Positions 11,224 to 23,389 of a stretch of 64,000 nt of DNA are shown piece by piece (the stretch's first letter is position 1; every line of letters starts with the position of its first letter). Both the position numbers and the translations under genes were made by a program. The notes under the pieces were generated by a model. The model made no database searches. It was given only the letters and a program-made list of their open reading frames with translations, and was not told where the DNA came from. This DNA comes from Boletus sp. NGJ (lineage: Eukaryota > Basidiomycota > Agaricomycetes > Boletales > Boletaceae): NCBI GenBank assembly GCA_019096195.1, contig JAGTXK010000257.1:1-64000 (forward strand), read 5' to 3'.

Positions 11224-12238
11224 TATTAGACAACAGCATCAACATTTGCAGGCAATTTGCCTCATCTTGTAGCCATTAGTCTTTGCTTAGTCACATCATG
11301 TGACATGCCATTGATGGTTCATCAATTCAGCAATTTTCTTTCTTTTCCTCAGTCTGTTGTGAGCCAACAAATGAGGTACATGATAGCATTTCTTATATTA
11401 TTTTGGTACTGATGCTGAGTAGTCTAGCTTGTGTGTCAGGTTAGTATGAATATAGTCTATTATGAGCCAATGACTGAGTCTAGCTCATATTTCAGGTTCA
11501 TACAGGTTATGAGCCCTGGCTAGTCAAGGCACAGATGACTAGTCCCTCCCCCCAAAAAATTGCATAGAATCTGAAACAAAGACAGATGAAGCTGTCTGTG
11601 GATCAAGAACCACAGTCAGACCACCCGCATCACAGCTGAAGAAATCAGAAAAATGGGAAAATTCAAGAATGTTCCTCAACTCCAGGTGATAGAGAACTAT
11701 TATGAATGGTGGTGTCAGACCAAACAACTGCTTCTGGGCAAGGGAGTGTACAATCATGTCAGCAAGAGGACAAACCCATTTAGCTATGTTGACTATGTGT
11801 CAGTCATACCTCAACCACTCATTCCAGGAGCTCTGACAGTGGCAGAACAGGACCTCATTTATACCTGAATCAAGGAGGACAGGGTGGCAAAGTCTATCAT
11901 CCTATGAAAAATCAGTTTGATGGTCTTAGCACTCATTACTGATGATATAGCCATCACAATGAGAATGTTAAAAATGGACAACTCCGATGCAACTCTGATG
12001 GACCAGAGTTACTTGAGGGTGTCAGAACTTGGCTTCACCTTATGTGGTGTGCTCTTGCTTGAGTCTGATGTCCCAGATTTTGAGGACATAGGAAGGTCAG
12101 AGGTTTGGACTCAATGTAGTCAAACATCAAGTCAAGCAGAGGGTCAGAGTGAGTTGTTGAGACTTGGATGGAAGACAGGAGAGGTGTTTAGAGTTGATAT
12201 TCAAACTGAATTTACAGAAGTAGTATTGAGGGTTTATA

Positions 12239-14147
12239 TGTTACAGACAACAAAGGGGGTGCACCTTTTTTCCTCCCTTTCATACTCCCTCCATTCCCAG
12301 TCATTGACGACTTGTGGGGAGACCTCTCATTCGACTTTTTAGAGATGACATGGGAAAGCTTTCTCATGGGAGAACACCTAATCCTTGGTACTTCCTTCGA
12401 TGACACTACCTTCTGAGGCAGTGAACAGCCATCTATGAGATTTTGAATCTCTCCTATGGCTATCCCCTTTATCATGTGCTCCTTTCATTTCCCCTTTTAT
12501 TCTCAAACCTATGTTTTATATCAGACAATGCCTCCTCGGCTATGCTCTCTCATACATAGCTAGTATTCCATTACTCCCTGCCTCATTCCCAATTTGGTCT
12601 CATTTCTCTTTATAATAACTCCACTTATGCCTGCCCTAAAGGGGGAAAGCCCTATATATAGACAGTCAATCCCCCTTGTATTTCCAATCTTGATCTACAC
12701 CTCATACTGTGTAATCTACCCCACCTTTGGTTCCACATTACTTCAGGCATCTGCACCCACCCTGGAAGTAATATCACTCGTGCTCATGATAATGCTCATC
12801 ATCACCTTGCACTTGTGCGGTCTCCTTGCTATCTGTTTGCACACCTAACCAGCAGCAACACCAATGCAAACAGGATTCTGCTTAGACAATATCATTCGCG
12901 CGCTTAACCAGTGGCAACATCAACACAGACAGGGTTCTGCCATCAAAGTCCAAGACTCTGCCATTAATTGTAGAGATGTCCCTTGTTACACCAGGTAACA
13001 ATATGATACGTTCCCATATAACCCCTGTTGGATTATAGGACTAGCAGGACTTGAGAGAATACTCAACCTCCAGAGGCCCAAGGTTTCCTCTGACGGGGGA
13101 CCAACTGCTAGCTTTACATAGAGTCCTGTCGTTACCTCTACGACCAATGGCAGAGTCTTGGATTTACCACAGTGGCGTGACCCTTCGTGAAGGATGGGCA
13201 GACTGTATGCGGAGGCCAGAGGAAGTTGCCTTCCTTCAGCTAGATCTCTGGACTTACTTGGCCTAGTGCCGGTGGCAGAGTCCCAGGCTTTACAAGTTGC
13301 TGGTGGCAGGGTCCTGGTCTTGCTAGGTCAGTGGCGGAGTCCTGACCGACGACGACCAACCTCTGTTGGTCGTTGGAGTTGCCGAAGCTTTAGGAGCCTG
13401 TGACAGCAATGACAGCACACAAGTGCGAAGTGATGAGAAGGATGATCATGAGCACAAGGGCAAGCACCTCCAGAACGTGGGAGAAGGCTTCTGAGGTGAA
13501 GTGGAACCTTTAGTGGGAGAAGCAGGTAGATTACATAGGAAGGAGTGTAGATCTGAGTTAGAGTTACATGAAGGGCCTATGTCCCTATTTATAGGCCTTA
13601 CCCGTCTAGGACAGGCTTTGTAATGAATATAGTAATCGTTAGTCGCAGATGAAAGATTACTATAAATGGATCAAGGCATGAGTCAAAATGGAAAGGTAGG
13701 AATACTGGGCTATGCACAAGAGAGCACAGCTAAGGAGGCAATGTCTATGATTGGGTCAAGAAGGAAGAAAGCATGTATGAGATAAGAGAGGCAGTGTCCA
13801 TACCAAACGGGTAGGTTCCTAAAAAGGGAGTTATGAATAACTTCCTAGAAAGGAGGTTCTGGATGGGGCAATGCCTGTGTTGGTGTCGTGGGGGAATCCC
13901 TGGTCTGAATCGAAGAATAGATCGTCCCATAGTCCTACAGGAGGTGAAGGAAGGGGAAAAGATGTACCCCCTTCGGTAACTGTAACATCCCTCACCTAGA
14001 GGAGACTCTACGTAAAGCTAGCTGTTGGTACCCCATACCTAGGGAACTTGGGCCTAGGAAGCCAATTGCTCAAGCCCAGCTAGTCTGGTAATCAACTAGG
14101 AGGTTGATTACTCAGTAATGTGTCACCAAGTTACAAAGGTCGTAACA
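12239..14147 (+). mobile_element. Older solo LTR of the chromodomain Gypsy family, split by a younger one
   Basis: The two outer parts, 12,239-12,983 and 13,988-14,147, together make a diverged LTR (about 900 bp) that runs opposite to the LTRs at 43,278 and 50,297. It starts TGTTACAGACAACAAAGGGG and ends GGTCGTAACA. The host 5-mer TTATA occurs on both sides (12,234-12,238 and 14,148-14,152), a target-site duplication. Only an LTR is present, the usual product of LTR-LTR recombination. It interrupts the Copia fossil. Confidence 0.75.
12984..13987 (-). mobile_element. Younger solo LTR of the same Gypsy family
   Basis: A 1,004-bp LTR from TGTTACACCAGG to GGTAACTGTAACA, in the same orientation as the LTRs of the element at 43,278-51,227. 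It is flanked by TCCCT on both sides (12,979-12,983 and 13,988-13,992). It landed inside the older solo LTR, in reverse orientation. It is slightly longer than the 931-bp LTRs of the full element, so it represents a sub-variant. Confidence 0.85.
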
Positions 14148-17100
14148 TTATATATGATCAGAATTGAGATTACTAATGGAGTTTGTAAGGTCTAATAAGT
14201 AAGTAGTAGCTGAGTAAAGGGAACAGAGATGGGATCTTGCCAGAGCAGTGCTCCTAAGCAAGACAGACACTGGATCGGAGATAGTTATAAAGCAGGACTA
14301 GGATGGATGAAGAAGCATAGGTTATGTATGAATGGAGAAGTAGGAATACTATAATAAGAGTGTTCCAAGTCTAAGGGTAAGAGAACATACTCTAAAGGAA
14401 AATGTGCTGGAGGATTTGTTGAGTTGCATGGGATACAGTATGCCAGAGAGAGATCTGGTTGACTCTGTCCAATCACTATGACCACTCTGACATTTCACTC
14501 CAATTTTCCATGCATGCCCAAATTGCAGGATTCTAGATGAAAGGGGCAGGAGGTGCAGAAAAGTATGTTGCTGCCCACGCCTTGGCCAATGAGCAGCTTG
14601 CATGAATGGGAGTGAAGCCAACAGAGACTGAAGCAGTCTATGTGCTACTGTGAGGACTGCCAAAGAGTGGGCTTTGGCCAGTCATTGGAGAGAATATTGA
14701 GACTGAAATGGACTGGAATTTGGAGTCTGCATGCTTCATCCAGCAAATCACACAGATCACTGAATCATCTGTTCTCTCTCAGGGTAACCCTAACCCCAAT
14801 CAGACTTCCTTTGAGATGCTTCATGGATATAAGCCAGATGTCTCTTATCTTTGTGCCTTTGGTACAAGGTGCTTCACTTGCATTCTGCTAGAGGTCAGGA
14901 GAAAGAATGGTGCTCACTTCAGAGAGGCCATCTTTCTTGGATACCCAGATGGTGTGAAGGTGTGATGGCTGTGCAACTATATCATGGGCACCTTCTTCAA
15001 CTCCTGGAACATCATCTTCAATGAGGGGTCTGTGATGCAGTGCAGGGATCTGTCTAATGGCTTTTGGTTACTTCTCTCAGGAGAGTGTCATGCCTGGGGG
15101 CCTGGCATCCAGCGGTGAGCCCACTGGCTAAGAGGGGGCCCCTGTGATTGGCCATTTGTCTGTTACTAGTCCACCTGCAGATGTAGAGGCTCTTTGCAGG
15201 TCGACTCACATTTGAGTCTTAATAGAGAAGGGCAGGGCACTCACAGAGGATATCCAGTGTTAGAAGAACCACCTCAAGGTGGTTCATGAAGCCAGGGTGG
15301 TCTGAGTGGCAGAGCTGCCAGCCCCTGCATCTAAGGGGGTGGATAGTGGCAAGACCAGCAGCACAAGGTCAGAATTATCTGAGCTCACTGAACTGGACAG
15401 TGAGATTGAGGCTGGGGAACTGGTTCTGGCCCATCAGGCAAACTTCATCATTACTGAGCAGGCCCACCTCACCATTTGTAGTAATCAGAGATACAATCCC
15501 AACATACCTGGCTATGACATGGATATCCCACCAGCCACATATGATAAAGCTGTTCTTCATTTAGATAGTGTGGGTTGGAAGAAGGCAATGGAAAAGAAGC
15601 TGGGGCTAATAAAGGAGATGGGTGTGTGGGAGCTCATTGAACTCCAATGTGGCCGGAAACTCATTGGAAACCAGTGGGTTTTCAAGTTCAAGCTGAATGA
15701 CTTAAAAGGGGGGCCCAGATTCAAAGCATGCTTGGTTGCTCAAGGCTTTTCACAGATCCCAGGGGTTGACTTTCACCAGACTTATGCTCCTATAGCACAG
15801 CAATCATCCATCAAGCTCTTGATAGCTCTTGCAGCTATGCATAACTGGGAGCTTAACTGCTTTGATACTAAATGTGTCTTCCTTCATGGAAAGTTGTTAG
15901 AGGAAATATACATGAAGCAGCCCCATGGGTTCGAACACTACAGTCAATCCAGGGTCCAGTTGGCCTGCAAGATGTTTCAATTACTCTATGGCTTAAAGCA
16001 GGCAGCCTTTGACTGGTATGAGCTTCTTAGTGCTGTTTTTGAGGCTCTTGGGTTTGCAAAGCTAAAGGTGGACCTGGCTGTGTTCATTTTTGACTATACT
16101 TAAGCAGGGGCATGGACTGTATGCATTATCACATGGCACATTGATGATGGGCTTGGAGGAAGCAACAATAGAGGTTCCTTAACTGGGTCAAGGGAAAGAT
16201 TGGCAAACAGTTTGGAATCAGTGATATGAATTCTGTCACAATGTACCTTGGCATGGAAGTCAAGCACCAGCACAAGACTTTGGAGGTGTGGATTCATCAG
16301 AAATCCTACACTAAATACCTCTGCAGAGAGTATGGCCTAGAGGATGCCAACTCTGTATCATTGCCCATGGACCCTAATCATCCATTTGGTCATGAATGCT
16401 ACACACATCCCAATGTCCATGACCTTCTGCATGCATACAAGAAAGTTTGTGGGGGAGCTAATTTACCTTGCCATATGCACCCATCTAGACATTGCACAAG
16501 CAGTCTAGCATTTGGCCAAACAATGTGAGTGGGCAACTACCACACACTATGTAGCAGAATGGAGGGTAGTTCATTATCTGAAAGGCACAAAGTCTTTAAG
16601 ACTTCACTTCAGAAACCCATGCATTGACTGTGTGCCTCACACCTTCAGCAACTTGGACTGGGTCACATGTCCTGAGGACAGGATTTCAGTCTCAGAATAC
16701 ATGTGGTTCTTCTACAGGGGACTGATTGCTCATGCATTCAAGAAACAGACCATCCAAGTACTCATTCATGGAGGCTGAGTACATGGCACTGGGCACCTGC
16801 ATGCAGGAGGGGCTTTGGCTCAAGTATATGCTTGAGTCACTAGAGGAGCCATTTACTTTATCATTCATTATTTATGCCAATAACACTGGTGCAATTTCTT
16901 TATCTTTAAGCATGTTTAATCATTCTCACACCAGACATATTCATGTTAGATTTCATTTTCTTGTGACCATGTATGTGAGGGGTCTTTCTCCCTCTGCTGG
17001 GTGGGAACCCAGCAGAACACTGCTGACATCTTGATGAAACCACTTGCACATTTCCTCTTTCACTCTCACTGCACCTCTTTCCCTAGTGTCTCACTGAGGG

Positions 17101-17149
17101 GGAGTATTGGACAACAGCATTGACACTTGCAGGCAATTTGCCTCATCTT

Positions 17150-18222
17150 GTATCAAATTAGGATGTCCTTGCAAACTTTCTCCTACTGATAAAAGGAGAA
17201 TTGTCTCTAGTATTACCTCTGACAAAGTTGAAAATGCTATCCAGGCCACCCATCTCATCAATTCTGCTCTCTCTTCTCCTATCTCTGCTCAAACTGTTAG
17301 GAATGTTCTCAAGTCTGCATCTCTCAAGGCTGTAGTCAAGAAAAATCTGTAAAGTATAGGCAACATAGGCTAGCCTTTGCTCTCAAGCACCAACATTGGA
17401 CTGTGGAGGACTGGACTAGGGTCATATGGTCATATGAAACCAAGATCAACAGGATTGGATCAGAAGGAAGGAAGTATGTGTGGAAATTGGCAGGAAAGCC
17501 TTTGCAAGACAAGGAAGTTCAGGGAACAGTAAAGTTTGAAGGAGGTTCCTTGATGATTTGGGGATGCATGAGTTGGAATGAAGTGGGGATTCTTGCATAG
17601 GTTGAAGGGAAGATGAATGCTGAGTAGTATGTCTCCATTTTGAAGGATAATCTGCTTCCTTCCTTGGAAAATTCTGGAATTCCTAAGGAGAGCATTATCT
17701 TTCAACAAGATAATGACCCCAAGCACACCTCTAAAAGAGCCAAGGAGTGGCTGGAATCTCAAGGGATCAAGCTTCTTGACTGGCCAGCACAATCTCCAGA
17801 CCTTAATCCCATTGAACAAATTCTCAAAAAAAAAAAGCTCAATAGCTATATAACACCACCAAAAGGTGTATGGGAGCTTTGGGAGAGAATTGAAGTGGAG
17901 TGGGAAAAGATAGAGGTTGAGGAGTGTCAAGGATTGATAGAGAGTATGCCTAGAAGACTAGAGGCAGTGATAAAAGCAAAGGGAGGGCATACAAAGTATT
18001 AAATTGAAGAATAGAAATGTTGCTCAAAAAAGTGTCCCAATGACATATCACTTTAATATGGCTATATCTCAGTGTCATGACAACCAAATCACATGACTAA
18101 GGGCTCATCCTCAGGGCAAGAATTAGGGCTATCAATGGCCCAGCATAACATCTTTTGGTTTATATGCAAATGTCAAGTCTTTTCCAAATAGCCAAATATT
18201 GGGACATTTTTTTGAGCCACCG
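17150..18222 (+). mobile_element. Tc1/mariner transposon, left-truncated (copy a)
   Basis: A Tc1-type transposase runs from inside its N-terminal HTH region (LGCPCKLSPTDKRR) to the stop at 18,000-18,002. Catalytic landmarks: VIWSYETKINRIG, where the first aspartate is Tyr (normally WSDE); FQQDNDPKHT with the second Asp; and WPAQSPDLNPIEQIL with the acidic third residue. There are stops after about residue 65 and in the central part, and the third block runs into an A-rich slip. The right end is CGGTGGCTCAAAAAAATGTC read inward from 18,222, followed by TA. No left terminal repeat remains; the element abuts the Copia right LTR. Not functional. Confidence 0.8.
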
Positions 18223-18240
18223 TACCCTCACCAACCATCA

Positions 18241-21200
18241 CTTTTTCTGCATGAGATCTAGCCATTGAAATGTATCTTCAGACACCATTTTCTAGTTTGT
18301 TGCAAACCACCTAGAATTATACAACTGTGGGGGCAATGCCTTGACTGGTTTTCACAGCATACTGTAACATTTGTTGACTTGATGCACTTGGCTGCCTTCA
18401 CACTCTTGAAGGATGTACTAGATTCCAAAGAACAAGATCTAGCATCAATTAGCCTCAGCCCTCTGGTGATATCCCTCTATCATGGCATAACAGAGGGCAA
18501 GAAAACTGGCTCCATGTCATCCTTGCCACTTTCCTCCCATTAGTACTCAATGTCTTGACCATGTTATGCAGAAATCTCCATGCATGTGCATTCTCATTTT
18601 CACTGCCTTTTTTGCTCAGCTGAGAGGCAGCTTTAGTAACCTGTATAAGATATTTCTGTTTCTGTTTCTTTGGGTCAGATAACAAGAGTATAAGAATCAC
18701 ATTCACTAACACTTACAGTGACCTCAAAAACTCTTCCATACTAATCCTTATGGCAGTGCATGAAGTGCATTGCCAGACACTGTGGGAATTATGCTTAGCT
18801 TTGGTGGAGTTATAAATTGTACACACTCTTGGCTACAATATCACCTCCTAGGTCATGTGATTTGGATCCCAGGCCATGGATATATAATCAATTCAAAATA
18901 GTAATACTATGGAAAGAGTTTGAGCTTTTGAATAAAAAAGGGTATTTGAACATTATCAGTACTTGGTATAGCCTCCTTTTGCCTTAAGCACTTCCTGAAC
19001 CCTTCTAGACATACTTTCAATCAACTTCTGACACTCCTCAACTGGTATCCTATCCCATTCCACTTGAACCCTTTTTCATAATTCATAAATTCCACTAAAA
19101 GGGTTTTCATGCTGTGCAAGTCTTCTCTTGAGACAACCCCAGAGATGTTCAATAGGGTTTAGATCAGGTAACTGTGCAGGCCACACCATAGTATTGAATT
19201 CTTGCTCCTCTAGCCAATTCTTGACCAGCCTGCAGGTATACCTTGGATCATTGTCCTACTGAAAGATGATGTCAGGAAGATTGAGACCATAATACTCCAG
19301 GGTTTGTTGGAGTTGATCCTTCAAAATTTGAAGGTAGAGGTCTCCATCCATCCTACCTTCAATCTTGATAGCAAAACCAACTCCCTCCCAAGTCATACAA
19401 CCTCACATCATGAGAGAATCTCCTTCAAACTTAAGGGTTTCCTGCACCAGCCTATCACTAAGGCCCTCACCTGCCCTTTTCCATGCCCATTTGCATTCAT
19501 CTGAGTCTAGGTGATTGATTTTGGTCTCATCAGACCATACTACCTTCTTCCAGTCCTCTCTAGTCTAGTCCTTATGAGCATAGGCAAAATCCAAATAAAT
19601 TTTGTGATGCCCAGCAGAGAGAATAGAGCATTTGGACTTGACTACAGCTTTCATACCAACTTTCTTTCAGTGGAGGTGGACAGTACTGGTAAAGAGAGAT
19701 TGATTGATGATGTTGGTAAGTGATCTTGTCACTTGGACAGCATTTTCAGCCTTTCCAAAGGTGATAATATGTTGGGCATGACAGATATTGGTAGGAGAAA
19801 GCTTGGAGGGACGACCTCCAATAGCTTTAACAAGGCCAGAACACTCTTTGAAACAAAGTTTAGATATGGCAGAAGGGCTGACACCAGTTTGCTTGGCAAT
19901 GGCTTTAACAGAATGGCCAGAATCAAGCAAAGAGAGGATGGTATTTCATTAAGTAAGAGAAAGAGATCTGACCATGATGGTGGTTGAGAATCAAGAAGTG
20001 TGGGAGCTTGTTTAAACTCAGACATACTATTTGTATGTGTATCTCTGTTTGTACTAACAAACAATACCAACTATACTACAATATGACTAAGATCCCACTT
20101 AGCAATTCAAAAGCTCAAAAATCCTTTTCATGGTATTATTGTTTTGAATTGACTATATCTCCATAGCCTGGGAACCAAATCACATGACCTAGGGGGCTAT
20201 GTTGTAGCCAAGAGTATGTACTATTTATAACTCCACCAAAGCTAAGCAAAATTCCCACAGTATCTGGCAATGCACTTCATGCACTGCTGTAAGGGTTAGT
20301 ATGGAAAGGGTTTTTACAGTCACTGTATCCTGCGAGCATCCCTCCTGGATTTCTTCAGGCTTGCATCTTTTTCTTTGACCAGCCTATCAGCCACCTGGTG
20401 GTTTATCTCAGCCAACTGATTATCATCCAGAAGGTGGGGCTTGGTTTTGGACACAATTGTTCAGATATGATTAAACTTCTGAGTTATGGTCTTCTCCCAG
20501 TAGGTCTAAGATTTTGGTGCTGTGGTCCACTTTTCCTCCTGCTGCAATTCAGCCAACTTGTGGATGAGGAGTGCAATAACTGCCTGGTTTTAGTCTAACG
20601 AAGCTGGGTGGTCAAAGTCCCATTGAAGATCAGGAGGGTTGGGCCATTTAAGCCTGTCTCTGCAAATAATTTCAATTCTTTCTTAGAGACTTGGAAGGAC
20701 TCTGTGTAGAGGTAATGGATATGTTCCTATTATGAACATAAACAATCAGAATGAGACAGACTAGGTCAAAATTTATTTTCTGATCAGTATCAATTTTCTG
20801 CTTGAGTTCTTGCACTTTCCTTGATACTTTGGATTGTCCTTGCAGTGGCAACAATGGCATGGGGGTGGTAGGGAATTTGTCTGCAAGTAATGAATATACT
20901 TGCTGTGCTATGGTGTCCACCATGTTTCCTAGTGCATCAACCTCCCCAGAAAAGGGGTATGATATCAGTGGAAGTGACAAATATCCCTAGCAACAATTGA
21001 ATACAATATGAACAGGGTATCAAATTTTTACTTCGGTACATTGACTGGTAATCCTTGCCCCCATCACTAGAGGTGATGCACTGTGGAAAGTGACTTCAGG
21101 GAAGCTTGGTGACAATTGGTGGAAGTCAAATGTTAGCTGGATAACAATAACAAGCATCATGGTTGGATGAGTAGATCACAGTGGCGACATCTTATGAGTT

Positions 21201-22361
21201 TCTGGATACAGCCCACAACACATAAGTATGGACTTGACTGAGTGAAACTATGCTTACTACTAGTTACTGCATAATACTTTCATTCCTTTGTTTTAATGTC
21301 AATAGCTCAGATTCCCTCTCAGCCTAAATGATATTGGAAAGAGATGTTTATATAGCTAAATGCACTTATGGCCAATTTTTCTACTTGCTTGGAAACATCT
21401 GCTTGCACTGCTGCTGAGAAATTCTCTGTCATCAGAACCATATCCTGTTTAAACTTCTTTAATGCATTGGCTTGCTGTGTAATCAGTGAATCCCTTTCAG
21501 CAACCATTGCCATGTACACTTGTGATTGCTCTCTGGATTGCTCAGAGACATGTACAATGATAGATTCCAGTTTCTTGATTGCATTTTCCTGAAGGGCTAT
21601 AATACAGTCACTCTCCATAAAATCTTTTACAAACTGGTCCCCCTGCCAGGAGATCATCAACTCCTTTGCTCCAAGATCATTATGTAGCTGATTAGTTTTC
21701 TACAAGGGGGGGATTTGAGTTGGTCAATCATAAATCTGACAAAAAACACACTAGTGACATTCTGTGTAAATGTGATTTTAGATTTTTGAAGGAATTGTGC
21801 ATATTATTTGAGTAATCAACCTCTTTCACAAGGATCTTGCAAAAATACTGCATCCATGAATAACAATGAGCCTAATAGTCATTTAGATGATCTTGTTTGC
21901 AACATACTATGGAATCCTCAGCCATAATATTGCATAGCTCTAATCCAGGTAAAATCCTTTCAGGATGGGAGTTGCCCAAGGATTAGAAGAATCCATATCA
22001 ATCTCAGGAGATACATGACCACTAGCTGAGAGAGACATCATCACTCTGGGTAAGGTGATACTCTCAGGTGTGTCCTCATTTCCTGACAGAGGAAGGTCAG
22101 GGCAATGTTATGAGATTGTCAATAACTTACCTGTAGCAAAAGTGAAAGTACCAGACAAGGAAGCAGCAGGATTCAGTTGTATGTAAACTGCTAATTGGAC
22201 ACAACAGTACAGATGGTGTGGCAGAGAGTGGGTCTGCTTCAAGACTGTCATGGTGCAGAATTGTGTCATGCGAGACACTTGACATGTTGAACAATTCTTT
22301 GTCCAGGGTTGAAGATAAGTTCAGAGAAGCCAATAGATACTGATCATGGTTAGTGTCCATT
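18241..22361 (-). pseudogene. Coiled-coil accessory gene relic, split by a Tc1 element
   Basis: Reading leftwards from an ATG near 22,361 (MDTNHDQYLLASLNLSS), exon-like blocks lie at 22,361-22,140, about 22,100-21,955, 21,680-21,355 (a clear coiled coil, DSLITQQANALKKFKQDM), 20,980-20,770, 20,650-20,330 and 18,712-18,455. The block at 20,650-20,330 (LLDDNQLAEINHQVADRLV) and the one at 18,712-18,455 (NAHAWRFLHNMVKTLSTNG) match a family common in Agaricomycete accessory regions. In complete members the arginine-rich RRDARR stretch leads directly to that second part; here Tc1 copy b sits between them. Several in-frame stops are present. Function unknown. The gene at 28,113-30,447 may be a distant relative. 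Confidence 0.5.
18716..20325 (-). mobile_element. Tc1/mariner transposon, complete ends, dead transposase (copy b)
   Basis: The element is bounded by TA (18,714-18,715 and 20,326-20,327), and its long terminal inverted repeats (about 160 bp) begin CAGTGAC. Both contain AGCTTTGGTGGAGTTATAAA. The minus-strand transposase runs from about 20,020 to the stop at 18,956. Its HTH (VKAIAKQTGVSPSAISKLC) and linker (GGRPSKLSPTNICHAQ) are close to copy c at the right edge. The catalytic region has multiple stops and frame changes, and the second Asp block reads DNDPRYT. It interrupts the coiled-coil gene relic. Confidence 0.85.
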
Positions 22362-22920
22362 GTTCTTGGGATACTGGAGAATGAGAATGAAAACAAAGGC
22401 ATAGTGTTAGACAAAACCAACAGTCTGTAATGAATAAATGTGGATGATGCTAGCCTGAATACAATAGCTCACTGATTTGAGTAGTGATGAAACATCACTC
22501 ATATTAGAGACTACCACTGTAAATCTCCATCTCCAAGGGAATGATTTGAACTATATGCTATTTAGTGTCAAGGTACAATACAATAAATGGAGATAATGCT
22601 TACAATAATACTAACATTATTGCTCAAATGTAATAGAGAACAGGGCAATGATAGACAACAAGACTGATGACTATGACAACAGATGGCATGCTACACTAGG
22701 ACAGGACAATGATACTGATAGACAACAAGACTGCTGAGCAATGTTAACCCAAAGGTTGATATAGCAACAATAAATAGCTCACAATTGTATAGCACATTAG
22801 TGCATCACTATGATGACAGATGATGTATTGTGCCAGACATTCAGCATCTACATTGAATTTAATTTCTATGGGATGTTTAGTATTTGGATGGTCGCCTTAG
22901 ATTATATTAACTTTACTTTC

Positions 22921-23222
22921 TACCAAGTCTACTACTGCTACATACATGAATGGTTGTGATTGCAGGTAAAGGAAGGGAAAGCTTATTTGATTTGGAGAGT
23001 AGGTTGATATTGTGAATTAAACTCAGTCTGGGCAATGCTGCTCATCATGTGCATCCCATACTTGAATGAAAAAAAAAATGATGAAATAAGTGTGGGATGC
23101 ATGTAATGAGTGGCATCACCTGAACTGAGTTTGATTCACAATATCAACCTGCTCTCCAAATCAGGTAAGCTTTCCCTTCCTTTACCTGCAACCACAACTA
23201 TGTAGTAGTAGTAATAGTAGTA
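22921..23222. repeat. Foldback palindrome (MITE-like), arms about 130 bp
   Basis: The left arm (about 22,921-23,065) and right arm (about 23,086-23,222) are near-perfect reverse complements. For example GGTAAAGGAAGGGAAAGCTT in the left arm corresponds to AAGCTTTCCCTTCCTTTACC in the right. The centre is an A-run and ATGATGAAA. There is no coding potential. The layout fits a foldback or MITE-type non-autonomous element; its flanking duplication is not clear. Confidence 0.75.
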
Positions 23223-23389
23223 ATATAGAAGTTCAGTAAAAACTCAGTAAGGCAGTAGAAGCCATCCATGTGATGCTCGACACGTGCCATCACCATTGGG
23301 AGGGCTATAGTGACAAATATCTATGATTAATTATCAAAGCCCCAGCTAGGGTGATGTGAGGTCATGCAGCAATGTGCAGCAATTAACCC

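Larger units (their letters stand above)
11224..17150 (+). mobile_element. Ty1/Copia LTR retrotransposon, broken fossil
   Basis: Terminal repeats are recognisable only over about 45 bp: 11,224-11,270 and 17,105-17,150 share GACAACAGCAT and GCAGGCAATTTGCCTCATC. A purine tract (GAGGGGGAG) precedes the right one. Parts in order: a gag-like region near 11,650-11,900 (ENYYEWWCQTKQLL), an integrase C-terminal part near 14,800-14,960, reverse transcriptase 15,306-16,103 (order RKLIGNQWVFKFK, VDFHQTYAP) and RNase H 16,740-16,960. The element is broken, with many breaks, and looks old. It sits inside a minus-strand transposase fragment and itself received the nested LTRs listed next. Its right LTR meets a truncated Tc1 element. 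Confidence 0.75.

Noticed and set aside
12594-12848. Hydrophobic open frame resembling a membrane protein
   Set aside because: The same peptide pattern appears in the LTRs at 43,634-43,894 and 50,653-50,913; it is chance reading of LTR sequence.
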